Position numbers and translations under genes: made by a program
Assembly: GCA_009773375.1 (NCBI GenBank)
Contig: WRPH01000020.1
Location: 1-44,471 of the forward strand
Length of the DNA stretch: 44,471 nt
Reading direction: 5' to 3'
Source of the DNA: Paracoccaceae bacterium
GTDB taxonomy: Bacteria > Pseudomonadota > Alphaproteobacteria > Rhodobacterales > Rhodobacteraceae
Shown here: piece after piece, positions 34,170 to 42,925 of the stretch
Numbering within the stretch: the stretch's first letter is position 1
How the letters are laid out: each line of letters begins with the position of its first letter
The notes under the pieces: generated by a model
Seen by the model: only the letters and a program-made list of their open reading frames with translations
What the model was told of the DNA's origin: nothing
The model's database searches: none

Positions 34170-35069
34170 ATGGCTGCCATGACCACTGCAGAACGACGCG
34201 GCTATCAACAAATCTGTGGCGATGACGGCGCAATGATGGTGATCGCCTGTGATCAGCGCGGCGGCATGCGCACGCTGCTGGCGAAGACCGCCGAAGACCA
34301 GGCGGCGATTTCCAACGCCACGCTTGGGTTGACCAAGATGGACATCACCGCGCATCTGGCGCGGCACGCGGGCTGTGTGCTGGTTGATCCGCTTTGCGCC
34401 GTGCCAGGTCTGGTAGATGAAGGTGTGCTGCACCGCACCACCGGGCTGTTGATCGGGCTGGACGCCTCGGGCTTTGATCTGACGCCGGAAGGCTATCGGA
34501 TTTCCAACATGGTCGAGGGCATCACCGCCCGCCGCGTGCGCGAACTGGGCGGTACCGGGGCGAAGATCATGATCTATCTGCGGTCAGATGTGCCTGCCGC
34601 CAATACCGCCAACATGGCCACCCTGTCAGCTGTGATCGCGGATTTCGCCGCCGAAGACCTGCTGCTGGTGGTGGAATTCCTGACCTACGCTCTGCCCGGC
34701 GAAGCGCCCGAGGCCTATGCGGCGAAGATCCCCGAGCTGATCGAGGGCGGCTCGAAGCTGTGCCTTGATGCCGGGTCGAAAGTGCTGAAGATCCCCTATC
34801 CGGGCACCCCGGCGGCCTGCGCCAATATCACCGCGATGTGTGGCGAGGTGCCGTGGGCAGTGTTGTCGGCGGGGGTGGATCATGCCACCTTCCTTGGGCA
34901 GGTGGAAACCTCGATGGCGAACGGCGCCTCGGGCGTGATTGCGGGCCGGTCGCTGTGGAAGGATTGCATCTCGTTGGATCGTGCGGTGACCAAACAGCGG
35001 CTGGAAACCATCGCCGTGCCGCGCCTGCGCGAAATTCAGGCGGTGATTGCCAAGCATTTCAAGGGGTAA
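34170..35069 (+). CDS. Class I aldolase of the LacD/YihT family
   Basis: 299-aa TIM-barrel aldolase related to tagatose-1,6-bisphosphate aldolase (LacD) and sulfofructose-phosphate aldolase (YihT). Matching landmarks: VIACDQRGGMR near the N-terminus, LVDPLCAVPG, the Schiff-base Lys207 in KVLKIPYPG, PWAVLSAGVDHATF and GASGVIAGRSLWKD. It would cleave a ketose (bis)phosphate to DHAP and an aldehyde. GGAGA six bases before the ATG at 34170 supports the start. It is divergent from the SorC regulator and is followed after 3 bp by the ROK/P-loop kinase fusion. No sulfolactaldehyde reductase or sulfoquinovosidase is nearby, so the tagatose-type activity, or a new substrate, is preferred over sulfoglycolysis. 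Confidence 0.85.
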   Translation: MAAMTTAERRGYQQICGDDGAMMVIACDQRGGMRTLLAKTAEDQAAISNATLGLTKMDITAHLARHAGCVLVDPLCAVPGLVDEGVLHRTTGLLIGLDASGFDLTPEGYRISNMVEGITARRVRELGGTGAKIMIYLRSDVPAANTANMATLSAVIADFAAEDLLLVVEFLTYALPGEAPEAYAAKIPELIEGGSKLCLDAGSKVLKIPYPGTPAACANITAMCGEVPWAVLSAGVDHATFLGQVETSMANGASGVIAGRSLWKDCISLDRAVTKQRLETIAVPRLREIQAVIAKHFKG

Positions 35070-35072
35070 GGC

Positions 35073-36452
35073 ATGGTCTGCGCCATCGGCATCGACATCG
35101 GCGGCACCCGGTTGCGCGCAGCACGGGTGAAAGCGGGCGTGATCGAGGCGCGCGCCAGTGCCGCCAGTGCGCGCGACCCGGCCGAGGTATTGGCGCGGGT
35201 GCTGGATCTGGTGGCGCAGGTACGCACGGCCGAGGTGGTGGCGCTTGGCATTGGCGTGCCGGGGCAGGTTCATGCCGCCACGCGGCGGGTGCTGTCGGGG
35301 GGGTATGTGGACCTTTCCGGCTTTGATTTCGCGGCCGAAGTTGAAGCCGCCACTGGCCTGCCGGTCAGCCTTGAAAACGACGCCACCATGGCGTTGCTGG
35401 GCGAGGCGGCGCATGGTGCTGCACAAGGCATGGCCAATGTGGTGATGCTGACCATCGGCACCGGCATTGGTGGCGCGGTACTGGAACAAGGCCAGGTGCT
35501 GCGCGGGCGCGGCGCTGCCGGGCAGTTGGGGCATATCTGCGTTGATCCAAATGGGCGCAGTTGTGTTTGCGGCCGGATCGGCTGTGTGGAAACCGTCAGT
35601 TCCGGCACCGCTTTCGGCACCCATCTGGCCGAAGCGGGGCTGCCGCCCGAAACCCGCGCCGAAGACCTGTTGGCGCGGCAAGATCCCCCTGCCCGCGCGG
35701 TGATCGCGGCTTGGGCGCAGCCGTTGCGGGCGGCGATTGATAGCCTGATCTCGATCTGCAACCCCGATTGCGTGGTGATCGGCGGCGGGGCTGGGGCTGC
35801 GGCCACTGCGGCGCTGGCTGCTTTCCCGGCGCGCGCTTCGTGGTTTGCAGCGCCGGTGCTGGCTGCCGCCTTGGGCGACGATGCCGGGGTGATCGGGGCT
35901 GCCAGCGCTGCGCTGAAAAACCGCCCCCGCAAGCGTGCGGTGCTGGTCAATGGCGTGCCCGCCAGCGGTAAATCTGCGGTGGCGCGGGCGCTTTCCGATG
36001 CCACAGGTTGGCCAGTGCTGGCGCTTGACACCATCAAGAACCCGTTCCTGTCGATCCTTCCCCCCGGCGACCGGCTGTTCAACCGCACGCTGGGCCGCGC
36101 GTCCTATGCGGCAATTTTCGATCTGATCGCCGATGCGCCGCAGGGCTGCACTGTCATCATTGATGCGTGGTTCGGCTTTCAGCCGCTGGAAACCCTGCAA
36201 GACCACATCGCCCGTGCCGGGATCACCGATCTGGCCGAGGTCTGGTGCTTTGCCCCGCCCGAAACCATCGGCGCCCGCTATAGCGCGCGGCTGCACCTAC
36301 GCCCGGCGGGCCACCCCGGTGCCGATTATGTGCCCGAGCTGATCGCCCTTGCCCATCGCGCAACCCCTACCGGGCTTGCGCCGCGCTATGAGGTTGATTC
36401 GACCCAAGACCTGAACATTGCCGCGCTGACCGACTGGCTGCAGCGGCTTTAG
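35073..36452 (+). CDS. ROK sugar kinase fused to a C-terminal P-loop kinase domain
   Basis: 459-aa two-domain protein. Residues 1-285 form a complete ROK kinase: phosphate motif GIDIGGTRLRAARV, catalytic Asp103 in ENDATMALLGE, TIGTGIGGA and the zinc motif with His153, Cys164, Cys166 and Cys171 (GHICVDPNGRSCVCGRIGCVE). After a short basic linker (NRPRKRAV), residues 288-459 form a small-molecule-kinase-like P-loop domain with Walker A GVPASGKS (294-301), a LALDTIKNPF segment, VIIDAWFGF (Walker B-like) and a lid-like RYSARLHLRPAGH with arginines. A standard ROK kinase is about 300 aa. The downstream domain resembles gluconokinase/chloramphenicol-phosphotransferase/AAA_33 proteins. It starts 3 bp after the aldolase. 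Two phosphorylations by one protein are conceivable; a regulatory role for the second domain is the alternative. Confidence 0.87.
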   Translation: MVCAIGIDIGGTRLRAARVKAGVIEARASAASARDPAEVLARVLDLVAQVRTAEVVALGIGVPGQVHAATRRVLSGGYVDLSGFDFAAEVEAATGLPVSLENDATMALLGEAAHGAAQGMANVVMLTIGTGIGGAVLEQGQVLRGRGAAGQLGHICVDPNGRSCVCGRIGCVETVSSGTAFGTHLAEAGLPPETRAEDLLARQDPPARAVIAAWAQPLRAAIDSLISICNPDCVVIGGGAGAAATAALAAFPARASWFAAPVLAAALGDDAGVIGAASAALKNRPRKRAVLVNGVPASGKSAVARALSDATGWPVLALDTIKNPFLSILPPGDRLFNRTLGRASYAAIFDLIADAPQGCTVIIDAWFGFQPLETLQDHIARAGITDLAEVWCFAPPETIGARYSARLHLRPAGHPGADYVPELIALAHRATPTGLAPRYEVDSTQDLNIAALTDWLQRL

Positions 36453-36463
36453 CTGCGGCGTGA

Positions 36464-38974
36464 TCAGGCTTGCACTGCTTTTGCACGCCGCCTGCGCATG
36501 ACCCACGCCCAGATCGGCTTGATCGCCTCCAGCATCAGTAAAGTGGCGGCCCCCGCCGCGAAGGGCAGGCCTGGCCAATAGCCGGGCGGCAGGGCAAAGC
36601 CGAACAACACTTGCGCTTGCGGCAGCAGCACCACCACGGCCAGCATGGCGCAAACCGCCGCCAGCACATAGCCCAGCGCGCGGTTGCGCCGCGACAGCGC
36701 CACAAACACCGAGGCCGTGCGCACCCGGTTGACCAGAATAAGCGCCACGATCGAGATCACCAGAGCGGTGAAGGTCAACGTTCGCGTCTGAGCAATATCA
36801 AGCCCGTAGCCCGGTGCCAGCAGATACACCGAAGCCACAACGCCAAAGGCGACAAGGCCTTGCACCACGCTCCACACAATCGTCGGGGCGGAAAACAGCG
36901 GCTCGGCAACCGGGCGCGGCGGGCGGGCCATCAGCCCGTCTTCCTCGCGCTCGGCCTCGAAGACCAAGGCGCAAACCGGGTCGATGATCATTTCCAGAAA
37001 CGCGATGTGGACGGGGCCGAACAGCACCGGGGTGCCAAGGATCAACGGCAGCAGCGCAAGGCCGGCAATCGGCACATGCACGGCCAGAATGAAGCTCATC
37101 GCCTTGCGCAGGTTGTCGTATATGCGGCGGCCCAGCGCGATGGTGGTGACGATCGAGCCGAAATCATCATCCAGCAGCACGATCGAGGCCGCTTCGCGCG
37201 CGACATCGGTGCCGCGCCCGCCCATCGCCACGCCGATATGCGCGGCTTTCAGCGAGGGCGCGTCGTTCACGCCGTCACCCGTCATCGCCACAATCGCGCC
37301 CGCCGATTTCAGCGCCTGCACCAGGCGCAGCTTTTGTTCCGGCATGATGCGGGCGAAAACATTGGTGCGGCGCAAGGCCTTTTGCAGCGCCGCATCGTCG
37401 AGCAGCGCCAACTGGTCGCCGGTAATCACCTCGCTTTGGCCCAGACCCGCCGCGCGCGCGATGGCTTGCGCCGTAGAGGGATGATCGCCGGTGATCATGA
37501 TCACCCGAATGCCCGCCGCCTTGCAGGTTGCAACCGCCTGCGGCACCGCGGCGCGCAACGGATCGGCAAGGCCGACCAACCCCAACAGCCGGAACGCGAG
37601 GTCAATCTGAGCAGCAGGCAACGCACCAACCACCGCCGCCTCTGCCACCGCCAGCACGCGCAAACCTTCGGCGGCCATAGCATCAACCTGCGTTTGCAGG
37701 GCGGTTTCGGGCAGACCACACAGCCGCGCCACGGCTTCAGGTGCCCCCTTGGCGAAAGCAATCAACTGGCCGTCGCGCTGCCAGACCTGCGACATCGCCA
37801 GCAGATCGGGCGTCAGCGGGTAGGAATGTTTCAGGACAAGTCCCTGTGGCAAAGGCGCAAGGCTGTGAAACGCCTTTTCCATCGGATCGAACGGTTTTGG
37901 CGCGGAAGCCAGGGTGCCCGCCTCGGCCAGCGCGGCAAAACCGGGCGACAGCGGGGCCAACGAAGCCGCAGCCTCGCCGGATGCCAGTTGCAGCGCCGCG
38001 ATGGTCATGCGATTTTCGGTCAGCGTGCCGGTCTTGTCGGTGCAAAGCACGCTTGCAGCGCCCAAGGTTTCGATAGCCGAGGCGCGGCGGGTCAGCACCC
38101 GCACCGCCGAAATCCGCCACGCGCCCATCGCCATGAACACCGCCAGCACCATCGGAAATTCTTCCGGCAGCATCGACATCCCCACCGCGATGCCGGCCAG
38201 AATCGCCGCCAGCCAGTTGTTGTGGGTCAAACCGTAAAGCCCGACCACACCAAGACTGACTGCGCCGCCAATCAGCGCAAACCACAGCACCAACGTCTGC
38301 ATCTGCTTTTGCAGATGCGGGGTTTCGGTTTCCAGCAGCGACAGGGATTTGCCGATCTTGCCGATCTCGCTGTGCAGGCCGGTGGCAGTGACTTCGGCAA
38401 TCGCCGCACCACCGACGATCAGGCTGCCGGAAAACACCTGATCCAGATCCTCGCCCCCCGGACGCTGTGCAGCGGCTTTGGCGTGCAGTTTCTTGCGCAC
38501 CGGCACCGCCTCGCCGGTCAGCAGGGATTCGTCGGCCAGCAGATGCGCGGTTTCCACAAGGCGTGCATCGGCAGGCACGCGATCGCCTTCGGCCAGAACG
38601 ATCAGATCGCCGCGCACCACCTCGCGCCCCGCAATGCGCAGGCGATCACCGCCCCGGATCACCAGCGCGCGCGGGCTGGTCAGGTCGCGCAAGGCTTCCA
38701 GCACGCCTTCGGTGCGCGCCTCTTGCACCACGGTGATCCCGACTGAAAGGCAGGCAAAGGCCAGCAGGATCATCGCCTCGGCACGGTCGCCCAAGGCAAG
38801 ATACACCAGCCCGCCCGCGAGCAGCAGCAGCAGCATCGGCTCGCGCAGCACATCAACAATCAGCCGGAACACCGAACGCCGCGTGGCCCGAGGCAGTTCA
38901 TTCGGGCCTTCGCGTTGCAGACGGCTTGCGGCTTCTGCCGGGCTAAGCCCCGCCGCTGTGTGCATTTTGCGCAT
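36464..38974 (-). CDS. P2-type cation-transporting ATPase
   Basis: 836-aa P-type ATPase. The actuator domain has LLTGEAVPV (about 151-159), the TM4 motif is PEEFP (270-274), the phosphorylation site is DKTGT (313-317), then FAKGAPEAV (nucleotide-binding) and TGDGVNDAPSLKAA (hinge), followed by a C-terminal membrane domain. Order and length fit the Ca2+/Mn2+-like P2A pumps of bacteria. TM4 is PEEFP in place of PEGLP/PEELP, and the TM6 region reads MIIDPVCALVFEAE, unlike classic Ca2+ pumps, so the ion is uncertain. The start at 38974 is one of several possible (next ATG nine bases downstream; TTG 30 bases upstream). It converges on the ROK fusion with 11 bp between. Confidence 0.9.
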   Translation of the reverse strand: MRKMHTAAGLSPAEAASRLQREGPNELPRATRRSVFRLIVDVLREPMLLLLLAGGLVYLALGDRAEAMILLAFACLSVGITVVQEARTEGVLEALRDLTSPRALVIRGGDRLRIAGREVVRGDLIVLAEGDRVPADARLVETAHLLADESLLTGEAVPVRKKLHAKAAAQRPGGEDLDQVFSGSLIVGGAAIAEVTATGLHSEIGKIGKSLSLLETETPHLQKQMQTLVLWFALIGGAVSLGVVGLYGLTHNNWLAAILAGIAVGMSMLPEEFPMVLAVFMAMGAWRISAVRVLTRRASAIETLGAASVLCTDKTGTLTENRMTIAALQLASGEAAASLAPLSPGFAALAEAGTLASAPKPFDPMEKAFHSLAPLPQGLVLKHSYPLTPDLLAMSQVWQRDGQLIAFAKGAPEAVARLCGLPETALQTQVDAMAAEGLRVLAVAEAAVVGALPAAQIDLAFRLLGLVGLADPLRAAVPQAVATCKAAGIRVIMITGDHPSTAQAIARAAGLGQSEVITGDQLALLDDAALQKALRRTNVFARIMPEQKLRLVQALKSAGAIVAMTGDGVNDAPSLKAAHIGVAMGGRGTDVAREAASIVLLDDDFGSIVTTIALGRRIYDNLRKAMSFILAVHVPIAGLALLPLILGTPVLFGPVHIAFLEMIIDPVCALVFEAEREEDGLMARPPRPVAEPLFSAPTIVWSVVQGLVAFGVVASVYLLAPGYGLDIAQTRTLTFTALVISIVALILVNRVRTASVFVALSRRNRALGYVLAAVCAMLAVVVLLPQAQVLFGFALPPGYWPGLPFAAGAATLLMLEAIKPIWAWVMRRRRAKAVQA

Positions 38975-39065
38975 GAATGTGCTGCCCCAAGATCCAAGCA
39001 GCAAGCTAGCCGAGATAGACCGGCATGACCATGCTGTCGATCAAGCGGCAGGCCTGCAACGCGCC

Positions 39066-40289
39066 TCAGCGCGCCGCGATATGGCCTGCCAGAAATTCCG
39101 CGTCGTGCCAGACGCCCCAGATGAATGGCGAGGCGCGCCGCGACAGCCACGGCAGGCCAAGGAAATACAGCCCCGGCACATTCGAGATGCCGCGATCATG
39201 CTGCGGGCGGCCCACATCGTCGAATGCATCCAGCTGAAGCCAGCCGAAATCCAGCGTGAAACCGGTGGCCCAGACGATCGAGGTGATCCCGGCCTCGGTC
39301 AGATTCAGCTGCAACAACGGGTTGCGCACGCAATCGGGGTCGGGGCCGATGTTGCGGGCCTCTGGCTCGGGCGGCAGATCAAGGCCGTGGGCTGCGGCAT
39401 AGGCATCGGCGGTATCCAGCACCGACAGGTAATTGGCATCCCCCGCCGCGATATTGGCGGCCAGATCGGGGCGGAACTGCATCACCCCATCCTGACAGGT
39501 TTCCGCCCGGCCCGTCAGCGTGATGCCGCTGGCGGCAAGGTCGCGGAAATCAACCGTATGGCCACCCCGCGCACCGCTGACCGAGATCGTCACATGTTCC
39601 ATGCCCGGCTCGCGGGTCTTGGCATTCCAATGGCCCAAGGCCCCCAGCCACCAGACGAAATCGCGGCCCCGATAGGCGCGTGGCGGGCGGTCATGCGGGC
39701 CGACGGACAGGTAGACTTTCTTGCCGGCGCGCTGCAACTCATCGGCGATCTGCGCGCCGGAAGACCCGGCTCCGACCACCAGAACCGCCCCTTCCGGCAG
39801 TTGCGCCGGGTTACGGTAGCCGCTGGAATGTATCTGCATGATTCCGGTTTCGGCAGGCACCACGGTCGGGATGATCGGGCGCTGGAACGGCCCGGTCGCG
39901 GCAACCACATTGGCCGCCTCGATCACACCGTCCGAAGTTTCAACCCGAAAGCCCGTGCCATCGGGATTTTTCTGCACTGCGGTCACGTTCACACCGCAGC
40001 GGATCGGGGCGTTGATCTGCTGGGCGAAGGTTTCGAAATACGACACAATCCGGTCACGCGGGGCGAAGCTGTCGGGGTCGATGCCGTCAAATTCAAGGCT
40101 GGGAAATCGGTCGTGCCACGCGGGACCGTTGGCCACCAGCGAATCCCAGCGTTCGGAGCGCCAGCGTTCAGCGATGCGATGGCGCTCCAGCACCAGATGG
40201 TTGACGCCATGCTTGTCCAGATGGGCGCTCATCGCCAAGCCGGCCTGTCCGCCGCCGATGATCAGCGTGTCAATTTTTTCGGGTGGCAT
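39066..40289 (-). CDS. FAD/NAD(P)-dependent monooxygenase-like flavoprotein (CzcO type)
   Basis: 407-aa flavoprotein. FAD motif LIIGGGQAGLAMS at 8-20 and NAD(P) motif VVGAGSSGAQIA near 170. IMQIHSSGYRN occupies the place of the FMO fingerprint, and WATGF near the C-terminus is the second conserved ATG motif. The protein resembles the CzcO/YUCCA-like group called flavoproteins of K+ or metal transport, whose real substrates are mostly unknown. It lies 91 bp upstream of the cation ATPase gene on the same strand, with no promoter obvious between, so they may be co-transcribed. Confidence 0.88.
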   Translation of the reverse strand: MPPEKIDTLIIGGGQAGLAMSAHLDKHGVNHLVLERHRIAERWRSERWDSLVANGPAWHDRFPSLEFDGIDPDSFAPRDRIVSYFETFAQQINAPIRCGVNVTAVQKNPDGTGFRVETSDGVIEAANVVAATGPFQRPIIPTVVPAETGIMQIHSSGYRNPAQLPEGAVLVVGAGSSGAQIADELQRAGKKVYLSVGPHDRPPRAYRGRDFVWWLGALGHWNAKTREPGMEHVTISVSGARGGHTVDFRDLAASGITLTGRAETCQDGVMQFRPDLAANIAAGDANYLSVLDTADAYAAAHGLDLPPEPEARNIGPDPDCVRNPLLQLNLTEAGITSIVWATGFTLDFGWLQLDAFDDVGRPQHDRGISNVPGLYFLGLPWLSRRASPFIWGVWHDAEFLAGHIAAR

Positions 40290-40527
40290 GGCGCATCCTT
40301 CTTCGGTTTTTCTGACAGGTCAGCCAGTGCGGCTTAGGCGATGCCAATGATCTAGCGAAGCCGTAGCTTAGGGAAAATAATGAATTCCCGCAGCGCTGGT
40401 TAGCTTTTTACTAAACAAGTGAGCGTGTGCGATGCGGGGCATCCCGCGAATGCGCTTGGGTTTGCCGCAGGAAAGGCGCAAACTGCCTGAAGGCCAAACG
40501 GATGGTCGTTGTGTGAAGGAAATTCCC
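40290..40527. other. Intergenic region with AT-rich tract
   Basis: 238 bp between the divergent flavoprotein and a small plus-strand gene. It contains a relatively AT-rich stretch (about 40375-40415) with TTAG-CTTTTTA-CTAA (TTAG/CTAA inverted repeat), the likely promoter area. I see no RNA gene and no convincing -35/-10 pair. Confidence 0.4.
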
Positions 40528-40656
40528 ATGGCCAAGGGCATGAGCAAACCCGGCAAGAACGTCAAAAAACCGAAGAAGGACAAGGCAAAGCCTGCCGTTG
40601 TCACGGCGAGCACGAAAAATTCGGTGGTGATCACCGGCGGCAAGGCGAAGGATTGA
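40528..40656 (+). CDS. Small lysine-rich hypothetical protein
   Basis: 42-aa, strongly basic protein (MAKGMSKPGKNVKKPKKDKAKP...), ending NSVVITGGKAKD. The ATG at 40528 is preceded by AAGGAA at a good distance, and the lysine-rich reading with a sharp start argues that it is real and not a chance frame. Lysine-rich proteins of this type could bind nucleic acid or ribosomes, but no function is assigned. It is transcribed alone, converging on the DUF2948 gene 25 bp away. Confidence 0.65.
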   Translation: MAKGMSKPGKNVKKPKKDKAKPAVVTASTKNSVVITGGKAKD

Positions 40657-40681
40657 CCACCCTGCCCCGGCGAAGACCGGC

Positions 40682-41158
40682 TTAGTGCGGATGCGTGGGG
40701 GCCTTGCCTGAAGGGGCAAGATAAGGCCGGGTCACATCGCGCAAGGTGGCGTCCAGAGTCTCCACGGTCAGCGCAATTGCGCCGTCGCCTGCCAGAATCA
40801 GCGTGACGGTGCCGGTGCCATCCTCGCCGGCCGCATAAGCGATTTCCAGCAAGGACAGGATGGTCTTGGGATCGGCGCGATCAATGCCAGTGGTCCGCAC
40901 CGCCAGCACATCTTCGAACACCAGCAGCGATTGCACCCGTTCAAACTTGCGGCCAGACCGTTCCGCTGCGGCACGGTCTTCCCAGCGGAACCGGTTCAGC
41001 ATCAGCGCAAACCGCCGCCGCCGCGCCGCATACGCCATCTCGGTGGTCGGAAATACCGCGTCTTGCAGCAGAGTGGCGAAAATCTGCACCCCTTCGGCAT
41101 CTTGCGCGATCAGGCGTAGCGGCTGGTCGTCACCGTCTTCGAACCGGGCGTCGGTCAT
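40682..41158 (-). CDS. DUF2948 family protein
   Basis: 158-aa protein of unknown function found next to murA in many alphaproteobacteria. Recognisable segments are [39 protein letters not shown] and [21 protein letters not shown]. Its ATG overlaps the murA stop (ATGA at 41155-41158), so it is translationally coupled to murA. No catalytic motif or membrane segment is visible. Confidence 0.88.
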   Translation of the reverse strand: MTDARFEDGDDQPLRLIAQDAEGVQIFATLLQDAVFPTTEMAYAARRRRFALMLNRFRWEDRAAAERSGRKFERVQSLLVFEDVLAVRTTGIDRADPKTILSLLEIAYAAGEDGTGTVTLILAGDGAIALTVETLDATLRDVTRPYLAPSGKAPTHPH

Positions 41159-42423
41159 GACGTGATGCGTTCGATATGGGCGCCAACACCGCGCAATTTT
41201 TCTTCAACCCGTTCATAGCCACGATCCAGATGGTAAACCCGGCTGACCACGGTTTCCCCTTCAGCGGCCAGCCCCGCCAGAATCAGCGACACCGAGGCGC
41301 GCAGATCGGTCGCCATCACCCGCGCCCCGCGCAAGCGCTCCACACCCGTGACCGTCGCATGACCGCCATGCACATCAATCTTCGCCCCCATGCGCAGCAG
41401 TTCCGGCGCGTGCATGAAGCGATTTTCAAAGATCTTTTCTTCCAGCACCGACACCCCATCGGCGGTGCAAAGCAGCGCCATCATCTGCGCTTGCAGATCG
41501 GTCGGAAAGCCGGGGAAGGGTTCGGTGGTGACATTGACAGCATTCACCCGACCGTTCTTGCGCGTCACCTTCAGGCCGCGCGCGGTTTCCACCACGGAAA
41601 CACCCGCCTCCTCCAGCCTTTCGACAAAGGCACCGACCAGATCCAGCCGCCCGCCGAGACATTCCACTTCACCACCGCAAATCGCAGGCAACAGCATGTA
41701 GGTGCCCAACTCGATGCGGTCGGTGACAACCGGATGCGTCGCACCGTTCAGCCGATCCACGCCCTGAATGGTGATTGTGTTACTGCCTTCGCCTTCAATC
41801 TGCGCGCCCATCCGGCGCAAACACTGTGCAAGATCAACGATTTCCGGCTCTCGCGCAGCATTTTTCAGCACCGTGGTGCCTTTGGCCAAAGTTGCCGCCA
41901 GCAAGGCGTTTTCGGTGGCTCCGACCGATACGAACGGGAACTCCACCACCGCGCCCTTCAGCCTGCCGCCGGTCGCCTTGGCGTGCACATAGCCATCGCG
42001 CAGATCTAGCTCCGCCCCCATAGCCTCCAGGGCTTTGAGGTGCAGATCGACCGGGCGCGCGCCGATCGCACAGCCGCCGGGCAGCGAGACAATCGCATGG
42101 CCATCGCGCGCCAGCATCGGCCCCAGCACCAGAATAGAGGCCCGCATCTTGCGCACAATGTCATAATCGGCGGTGTGGTTGTTGATGTCATGCGACGACA
42201 TCGCCAGCACCTGACCGTCTTGCAGGCTGGCAACCTCGGCCCCCAGCGATTGCAAAAGCTGGGTCATCGTGGCGATATCGGAGAGCCGCGGCGCGTTGGT
42301 CAGCGTCAGCGGTTCTTCCGACAGCAGCGTCGCGGGCATCAGCGTCAGGCAAGCATTCTTTGCCCCCGCAATCGGGATTACCCCGTTCAGCGGCCCATTG
42401 CCCTTGACCAAAATCGAATCCAT
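41155..42423 (-). CDS. murA: UDP-N-acetylglucosamine 1-carboxyvinyltransferase (MurA)
   Basis: 422-aa enzyme catalysing the first committed step of peptidoglycan synthesis, transfer of enolpyruvate from PEP to UDP-GlcNAc in the cytoplasm. Lys22 and Asn23 occur in GAKNAC, and the catalytic cysteine is Cys118 in [15 protein letters not shown], the fosfomycin-sensitive form. Later segments [38 protein letters not shown] and [19 protein letters not shown] are diagnostic. Full length. It lies 9 bp after a small gene and overlaps DUF2948 by 4 bp, giving a three-gene operon. Confidence 0.97.
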   Translation of the reverse strand: MDSILVKGNGPLNGVIPIAGAKNACLTLMPATLLSEEPLTLTNAPRLSDIATMTQLLQSLGAEVASLQDGQVLAMSSHDINNHTADYDIVRKMRASILVLGPMLARDGHAIVSLPGGCAIGARPVDLHLKALEAMGAELDLRDGYVHAKATGGRLKGAVVEFPFVSVGATENALLAATLAKGTTVLKNAAREPEIVDLAQCLRRMGAQIEGEGSNTITIQGVDRLNGATHPVVTDRIELGTYMLLPAICGGEVECLGGRLDLVGAFVERLEEAGVSVVETARGLKVTRKNGRVNAVNVTTEPFPGFPTDLQAQMMALLCTADGVSVLEEKIFENRFMHAPELLRMGAKIDVHGGHATVTGVERLRGARVMATDLRASVSLILAGLAAEGETVVSRVYHLDRGYERVEEKLRGVGAHIERITS

Positions 42424-42432
42424 CTGCCCGCC

Positions 42433-42621
42433 TCACTCGTTCTCGTTGTTATCCGTGCTGTGTTCGGCGTCATCGACCGAATCCACCACCGCGCGCGCCC
42501 GCGCTTGCGCCTTCCGGCGGCCCATATTCGCCTTCAAAGCCGCCTTCAAGCGGGCATCCCGCTCTGCTTCACGGTTCGACTTCGGCTTGGACGCCCCGGC
42601 TGCATCAGATTTTTCGTACAT
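42433..42621 (-). CDS. Small charged hypothetical protein upstream of murA
   Basis: 62-aa hydrophilic protein (MYEKSDAAGASKPKSNREAERDAR...) with a basic, probably helical middle (LKAALKANMGRRKAQARARAVV) and an acidic tail (DSVDDAEHSTDNNENE). The ATG at 42621 is preceded by AGAAGAG. An upstream in-frame extension to 42693 is possible but lacks a ribosome-binding site. It is 9 bp ahead of murA, so the two are co-transcribed. No function can be assigned. Confidence 0.7.
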   Translation of the reverse strand: MYEKSDAAGASKPKSNREAERDARLKAALKANMGRRKAQARARAVVDSVDDAEHSTDNNENE

Positions 42622-42759
42622 GCGCTCTTCTATTACAGGGCGCGCAGAGCGTCCAGCAAGCATGCTGAAAAATCCGCCAGTTTGCTCTTGCACGCCGCAA
42701 GGAATGCGTCTAATCAGCCGCCACGCAGACTATGCCAGACGGTGTTGCTGCGATACGGC

Positions 42760-42834
<75 letters not shown>

Positions 42835-42880
42835 TCATATCCCATTGATAACAAATAAACCCCTTGCTTTCATGGACATA

Positions 42881-42910
42881 GTGCCATTTTAAGTGCCAGA
42901 ACTGGTGCCA
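42881..42910 (+). repeat. Three GTGCCA repeats with 12-bp spacing upstream of the integrase
   Basis: GTGCCA occurs at 42881, 42893 and 42905, exactly 12 bp apart, between the tRNA 3' end and the integrase ATG. Regularly spaced short direct repeats beside an att site are the usual form of arm-type binding sites for the integrase or an excisionase. Confidence 0.55.
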
Positions 42911-42925
42911 GAATGGGGTAAGGGC

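Noticed and set aside
29068..35069. Sulfoquinovose (sulfo-EMP) pathway, because of YihT-like aldolase and PfkB kinase
   Set aside because: No sulfoquinovosidase, SQ isomerase or sulfolactaldehyde reductase is recognisable, and the kinase N-terminus resembles tagatose kinases more than YihV.
42640..42670. Promoter TTGCTG-N16-TGTAAT for the small gene-murA operon
   Set aside because: It would start transcription only a few bases before the ATG at 42621, leaving no room for the ribosome-binding site; the real promoter was not located.
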